NCBI GenBank assembly: GCA_035236585.1
Contig: CP141126.1
Span: 13,963,001 to 14,027,000 of the forward strand
Reading direction: 5' to 3'
From: Warburgia ugandensis
Lineage: Eukaryota; Streptophyta; Magnoliopsida; Canellales; Canellaceae
DNA: 64,000 nt
Below the pieces are notes generated by a model. It saw nothing but the letters and a program-made list of their open reading frames with translations. It made no database searches and was not told where the DNA came from. This document shows positions 58,901 through 64,000 of this stretch, piece by piece. Within the stretch, counting starts at the first letter, position 1; each line of letters starts with the position of its first letter. A program made the translations under genes and the position numbers.

Positions 58901-59980
58901 GTGTAGCCAGCAAAATTCTTGATTACTGAAGCCCACTAACCCATCTGAAAATTTGAGATTGTATCACTTGATAATCGCGCGCTTGCCCTCTGAAAATTCT
59001 ATTTTTCCTCTCCAGCCAAATACTTTTCATTATGGCTAATAGGACCAGATTCCATAAGATGGAACTTCTTCTTAGCTTTAGGAACCCACCACTGTTCCCA
59101 GACCTGTACCACGGGTACAGGGATTCACCAATTTACATTAAAGGCCTTAATACTGACTCCCACGGTTTAGAAGCAAAGGCGCAATGTAAACAAGGGTGCC
59201 TTCTGTTTTTAGCCGCAATACTGCGTAGAGAGCATATGGATGGACCTGTGATGCTCTGCTTGTATTATCGTGTGTGAGTAGCTTATTCCATCCCAGGATC
59301 CACCCAAAAACCTAGTGCCTTCGACGGTGATAGATCAAAGAAACAGAGAACACTCCAGACGGATTCCCAGTTCATAAGATATAATCTCTCTGTTTATTAT
59401 GTTTATTATGCATCCGGCATCCTGCTCTTGTTTTTTTCTGGTAAATTCGTCTAATAATAGAGGTTTTCTTTATATTGTAGTAGTATGATTTTGAAAAATC
59501 CGTCGGTCAGCTGTTTAATAGAATAAGATATCGATAATATTCACTCTTAAATATCATTATATTTTATTTCTTGAATTGAATAATAGATGTTTGATCATGA
59601 AATATAAAGAAATATAGTTATATTAGGATAGAAATAGGTAGAATTATATTAAAGGCGTATTTGTTTATATGCATGAAATAGATGGAGAAAGAAATTTATA
59701 TTCCTAGATAGAATAAATAAAAAATATTTAATAATTTGTCTAAACAAACCATTTATATCTCTTGATAGAATAATTTAGAAATATTTAACAATTATGTCTA
59801 GTATAAAATTTTGGTTAGGCCATCTTTTCCTCTTAGGATTTCTTTGTTTTAAAAATATAGAATTATAGAAGGACAACATAGATCATTGAATGACTTAGAC
59901 TGTCTGAGAAATATATTTTTCCTTGTAGAATTTCTTTGCTTATATTATTATAGATATTTAACTCTGCCTATATAGTTTTA
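58901..59980. other. Intergenic region, no supported gene
   Basis: AT-rich from 59400 onward. An 81-codon open stretch at 59032-59277 has no recognisable domain. Confidence 0.45.
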
Positions 59981-59999
59981 GTTCTATATGGCTTTATAG

Positions 60000-61795
60000 C
60001 AGCCGTTATCAAGCTTGGATAAAGGACAAGGGTTTTGCATCAGGTGCCAGCAGGCAAGGAAAACCCATGGAAAAACCCATACATGAATCGATTTATGACA
60101 TTCCTTTAGGCTAGGGTGTTCCGCATAAGTGAGGCACCGCATCGGATCCTGGATGTATTGGAAAATGGACAAGGGCTGCTAAGGCATTCCCTTGAAGCAA
60201 CATGCTATATCGGATTGGATCTCGGGTATAATGGAAAATAGGCAAGGGCTACAAGAGCATTGCCTCAAAAGTGATGTGCTCCATCAAAACCTAGGTGCAG
60301 TAGAAAGTATGCATGGGTTCCCGCACTATTCAAGAAGTGCATAGGTAAATAAGCTAGGTCAAGAGAAAAAGATTTGTATCGCTACATGGAATATAAGCAC
60401 ATTAATATATAAGAGTCTAGACTTAGTGAATACAATGAAATGTAGAAGAGTCAACATCACTTGTAAGCAAGAAAATAAGTGGAAAGGAGTTAAAACTAAA
60501 GAAATTGAAGGATATAAGCTCCAGTACATAGGAAAAGATAATAATAGAAATAGTGTAGGGATAATATAGATAAAAAAAATTAGAAGATAAAGTTATAGAT
60601 GTTAAAAGAACTAGTAATAGAATTATACTAATAAAATTTGTTCAATAAGAGAAGATCATAAATGTAATGAGTGTACAACACAAATAGGGTTAGGGAATAA
60701 AATCAAAAGATAGTTCTGGAAAGATATAGAGAGAGAGTCATACAAGATACTCTCAACACATAAGAGATATTTATAGGATCATATTTTAATAGTCATATAA
60801 GAAAAGAAAATAAAAGATATGATAGGATATATGGGGGTTATGGTATTAGAGAAAGAAATGAGATGGGAAAAGCTATGCTTGATTTTACCTTAACATATAA
60901 CCTAACTATAGAAAATACATACTTTAAGAAGAGGGATGAATACTTACTAGCCTTTAAGAGCATACCATATAAAAGCCAAATAGACTTTTTCCTACTTAGC
61001 AATGCCGAAAGATGTGTTTAAAATTGGGATTAAGAGAAGGTGAGAAATATGTGTTTAAAATTGCAAAAGAAAGAGAAAAGTAGAGTAAAAACTTAGATCA
61101 TATTAGGTGTATTAAAAGTGATGAACAAATAGTAATAGTCAAAGATAACATGATCAAACAAAGATATAAAAAAAGTTACTTTCAAAAATTGTTAAATGAC
61201 AATTACCTTGAAAATATAGGGATTAAAAGTACTGCAAACCCAAATAACATTGGGCATTATAGATATAACTATAGGATTATAATACTTAAAGTTAAAGAGG
61301 CCTAGAAAAAGATGAAATTAAGACACGCACTAGGGCCTAATGGTATTCAAATAGAGGTTTGGAAGTATATGGTAGATATTGAGATGGTTTGGTTGACAAA
61401 ATTGTGTAACCAAATTGTAAAATTAAAGAAAATGCCAAATGAATGGAGGAAGAGCTCTATTATATCAATTTACAAGAATAAAAGAGATGTATAGAGTTGC
61501 ACTAATTATTGGGGGATCAAACGAATGAGTCATACTATAAAACTTTTTGAAAGAGTGATGAAGAAGAGGCTATAGTATGAAATAAGTGTATTAAAGATCC
61601 AGTTTGGTTTCATGTTTAGGAGATCTACCATGGAAGCTATTTTCTTACTTAGACAATTGATAGAAAAATATAAAGAGATGAGAAAGGACCTCTACATGGT
61701 CTTTATTAACTTAGAAAAAGCTTATGATAGAGTCCTCAAAGAGTTAATATGTGTTGGGCAAGAAAGGAGTTTCACGGGGATATAAACATAATTAA

Positions 61796-61869
<74 letters not shown>

Positions 61870-62095
61870 GGGAGGATAACAAACATTAGCACCACTAATG
61901 GAGAGACGATGATTTTTCTATCACTATAGGATTGCACCAAGGATTAGCATTGAGCCCATATCTTTTCACGTTGGTTATTGATGAGTTAACAAAACATCTG
62001 CACGAGAAGATTCTATGCTGCTTATTATTTGTATATGAGTTTTGATTGATGACACAAGGAAGGGTGTAAACATAAAGTTAGAGTTATAGAGATGC
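60000..62095 (+). pseudogene. LINE ORF2: endonuclease and reverse transcriptase, decayed
   Basis: After a non-coding 5' part (60000-60370), the endonuclease starts IATWNIST (60379) and continues with EIEGYKLQYIGKDNNRNS. Next come a region with GYGIRERN and SQIDFFLL-like motifs, then RT: ALGPNGIQIEVWKYM, WLTKLCNQIVKLKKMPNEWR, FGFMFRRSTMEAIFLLRQLI-like sequence and VFINLEKAYDRVLKE (61700). GLHQGLALSPYLFTLVIDEL follows near 61930. The family nicks DNA and copies RNA by target-primed reverse transcription. The catalytic Asp of FIDLEKAYD is Asn here, and the ADD box is degraded to VYE. Many stops and a GT microsatellite interrupt it. It is a different LINE lineage from 31990-34290. Confidence 0.85.
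61799..61867. repeat. (GT)n microsatellite
   Basis: About 34 GT units within the LINE RT region, between the EKAYDR motif and GLHQG. Confidence 0.97.
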
Positions 62096-62099
62096 ATGA

Positions 62100-64000
62100 A
62101 AATCTTTCTCATTTGGAAAACAACCTTTCATAAAAACCCCGAGTGTTCAAGCACATTCTCAATTTATTTAGCCATGACAAAGTTTAAATCAATATTATTC
62201 CCAAGAAAGTGTTAGTCACAGCCCCAGCTATTAGAGAGCAACTACAATCAAGTAACATTGAAAGATAAGGTAGGGGTTTACTTACTTACACTTTGTCTAG
62301 GTGTCTTCCTAGCACGAACGTTCCTTGTCCTTAAGTATTTACTTAGTGTCTGAAAAATGTTGAGGATTGGGTGAGTATATAATATACTCAGTAGGAGCCT
62401 ATCACTACTAGTTTTATAAATGCATGAGATGTTTCAAAATCATATGCTCATTCAAAACATGCGTATGTTTGAATACTCGAGTTCAATATCAGTATAAGAA
62501 TCCATAATCAAACTGAAATACTCATGACTTAAAAGATCATATAATCCAAAATCGAAAGTATTATATACGTATATATCATAACATCATGATATGCATAAGA
62601 TGCTTCATGGAGTCCAACTCATGGATCTCTAGTATGGTATGGTCGACCAACCTCATATCATGCCATATGCAATGCACATAAATCCATAAAACCATAGGGT
62701 CTCACTATGCCCACGACCTCACCGCCGTGTGGTCCCCGGGTACCTAGGGACACAGGATCATATACCTCCATGAGGCATATGACACTTCTTTGTCGTAAAT
62801 CATGCAATTCATGAAATCGGTTGCAAAACATGCATGAAATGCATAAAATCTACTCACGCTAGTAGTGCATTCAAAGTCATAACCCTGCCTAGAAGCCTGA
62901 CAGCCTAGAAGCCTTGTCAGCTCTCTCTGGCCCGCCCTCATCGGCCCGCCCTCATCAGTCAAGGCTACACTTATCATGCAACCTATGCATGTAGCACATG
63001 TCTTAGCAATACATGCACAATGTATTTTTCAAAACCTGTCCTCTTTGGGTCCCTCACAACTGCCTGGCCCTCGGCACTCCAGCGTCTTTTGGCAACCCTC
63101 AAGGACATGCAATCTTTGCAAGTACTTAAATCATACAATGTATGCACTTGTTTGCAAAACATATATGTGCATAATGTATATCAAAACATGGCTATGTACA
63201 AAGCATTTATCATGCATGCTGAATTAAGTCATGTAAATCAAGTTATATATTTAAAACATATGTTCTCAAAATAATAATAGTTCTTTTAAAAGAATCTAAT
63301 AGTGATAAAGCACCTACCTGGCTAGGTCGCGTTAACCCTTTTGTCCTCGTACGCTCCTGAACATGGTTTGAGGACTCAAGGTTAGTTTAACCTATCTTTT
63401 ATGGGTTTAGAGCAGTTGGGTCTTATTACTTAGGCAGTAGGGGTCCATCCCTATGCCTATGGGTGTCCTAAAGTCCTAATTGGGCCTTGGTATCCTCAGT
63501 TTTCTAAAGTTCTAGTGGCCACGCGCCACCATCCTATTCTAAGGGTCATGCCCTCCTTTGATTGGGCCTTGATCAGGGATTTTATGATTTGGATATGTCC
63601 GCGTCGTCGACACGGATACAACGCCTTTTGCGGTACCTCAATCGGAGCTCTAGATCTCAAGTTATAAGCATTTTAGTGTTGTATGTACACAAGGCCCTTA
63701 AGGATTACAATACAGATTGCTAGGGCGCTGCGCGTCAGCGTCATGCGCCCTGGCTTCCTTAACAACCAAAAAATGATGCCTCTGCTAACGCGCTGCGCAT
63801 CTACGGCATGCGCCTCTGCGGGCGCGTCTGCAGACGCGCGGTACGCTCCTCCTGTCTGTCCCTTTAGCTGGCACGTCCCTGGACACGCCCGTTTGGTTTT
63901 TTAAATAGAGGTCGACACAGGTCGACGTGGGACGTTCCTATTGGATCGTCCCGCTTGTTAGAGACCTGGGTCGTCCTCAGGTCACCCTGGTTCGACCCTG
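62100..64000. mobile_element. Third copy of the long LTR family, cut by the window end
   Basis: Starts next to the LINE remnant. CATAAAAACCCCGAGTGTTC resembles AAAAACCTCGAGTGTC at 23628. The TATAATATACTCAGTAGG block at about 62376 matches the ACAATATCTCAGCAAG block at 25422. The CCCACGACCTCACCGCC block near 62710 matches the CCACC-rich blocks at 24715 and 25860. Orientation is the same as the copies at 23512 and 24999. No gag or pol lies within the window. The last 500 bp are much richer in GC and CpG (GCGCTGCGCGTC and similar). Confidence 0.45.

Noticed and set aside
59032-59277. 81-codon frame on +
   Set aside because: No recognisable motif; composition like the flanks.

Overview
This is a nuclear window from a flowering plant. 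The evidence is intron-bearing plant genes (a PMR5/TBL-type gene, a germin-like protein and an ABI5/ABF-type bZIP factor), Ty1/copia, LINE, TRIM and long-LTR retroelements, a Mutator-like element, GA/CT/GT microsatellites and a decayed block of plastid DNA. Nothing prokaryotic is present. The sequence alone does not fix the species or order. Gene density is low: I support three host genes in 64 kb, and most of the rest is transposon-derived.

Layout. 1-2.8 kb: intergenic, with local duplications. 2.84-5.0 kb: five-exon trichome-birefringence-like (TBL/PMR5) gene on +. 5.8-9.5 kb: a duplicated repeat (one copy carries a 57-bp triplication) on either side of a 1.56-kb Mutator-like foldback element. 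11.2-15.1 kb: a mosaic of plastid fragments (ndhF, rpl16, cemA, psaA, ycf2, trnV, trnF, trnV, ndhE, rpoB, ndhH, ndhA) in scrambled order and orientation. 16.8-17.5 kb: single-exon germin-like gene on -. 22-23.5 kb: tRNA-derived SINE candidates and a TRIM fragment. 23.5-31.8 kb: an old long LTR interrupted by a younger 4.56-kb LTR-type insertion with a 5-bp target duplication. 32-34.3 kb: decayed L1-type LINE. 35.6-36.9 kb: a TRIM array with one inverted LTR. 39-41 kb: LINE ORF1 and RNase H remnants around an unexplained ORF. 41.6-49.5 kb: bZIP gene with candidate ABA-responsive promoter motifs. 52.7-58.9 kb: a copia RNase H fragment, a rearranged three-LTR copia element, and a LINE RNase H-like fragment. 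60-62.1 kb: a second LINE lineage. 62.1-64 kb: a third copy of the long LTR family, running off the end.

Host genes. The TBL protein is expected to act in the Golgi on wall-polysaccharide O-acetylation, the germin-like protein in the apoplast, and the bZIP in the nucleus in ABA signalling. They are independent loci and form no cluster or pathway. The most unusual structures are two retroelements that keep perfect 5-bp target-site duplications although their interiors are inverted. One is the copia element (TSD CTTAA). The other is the TRIM array (TSD TGATA), whose two outer ends are both the U5 end of the LTR. These look like rearranged cDNAs that were integrated as units. I found no convincing new enzymatic or defence system.
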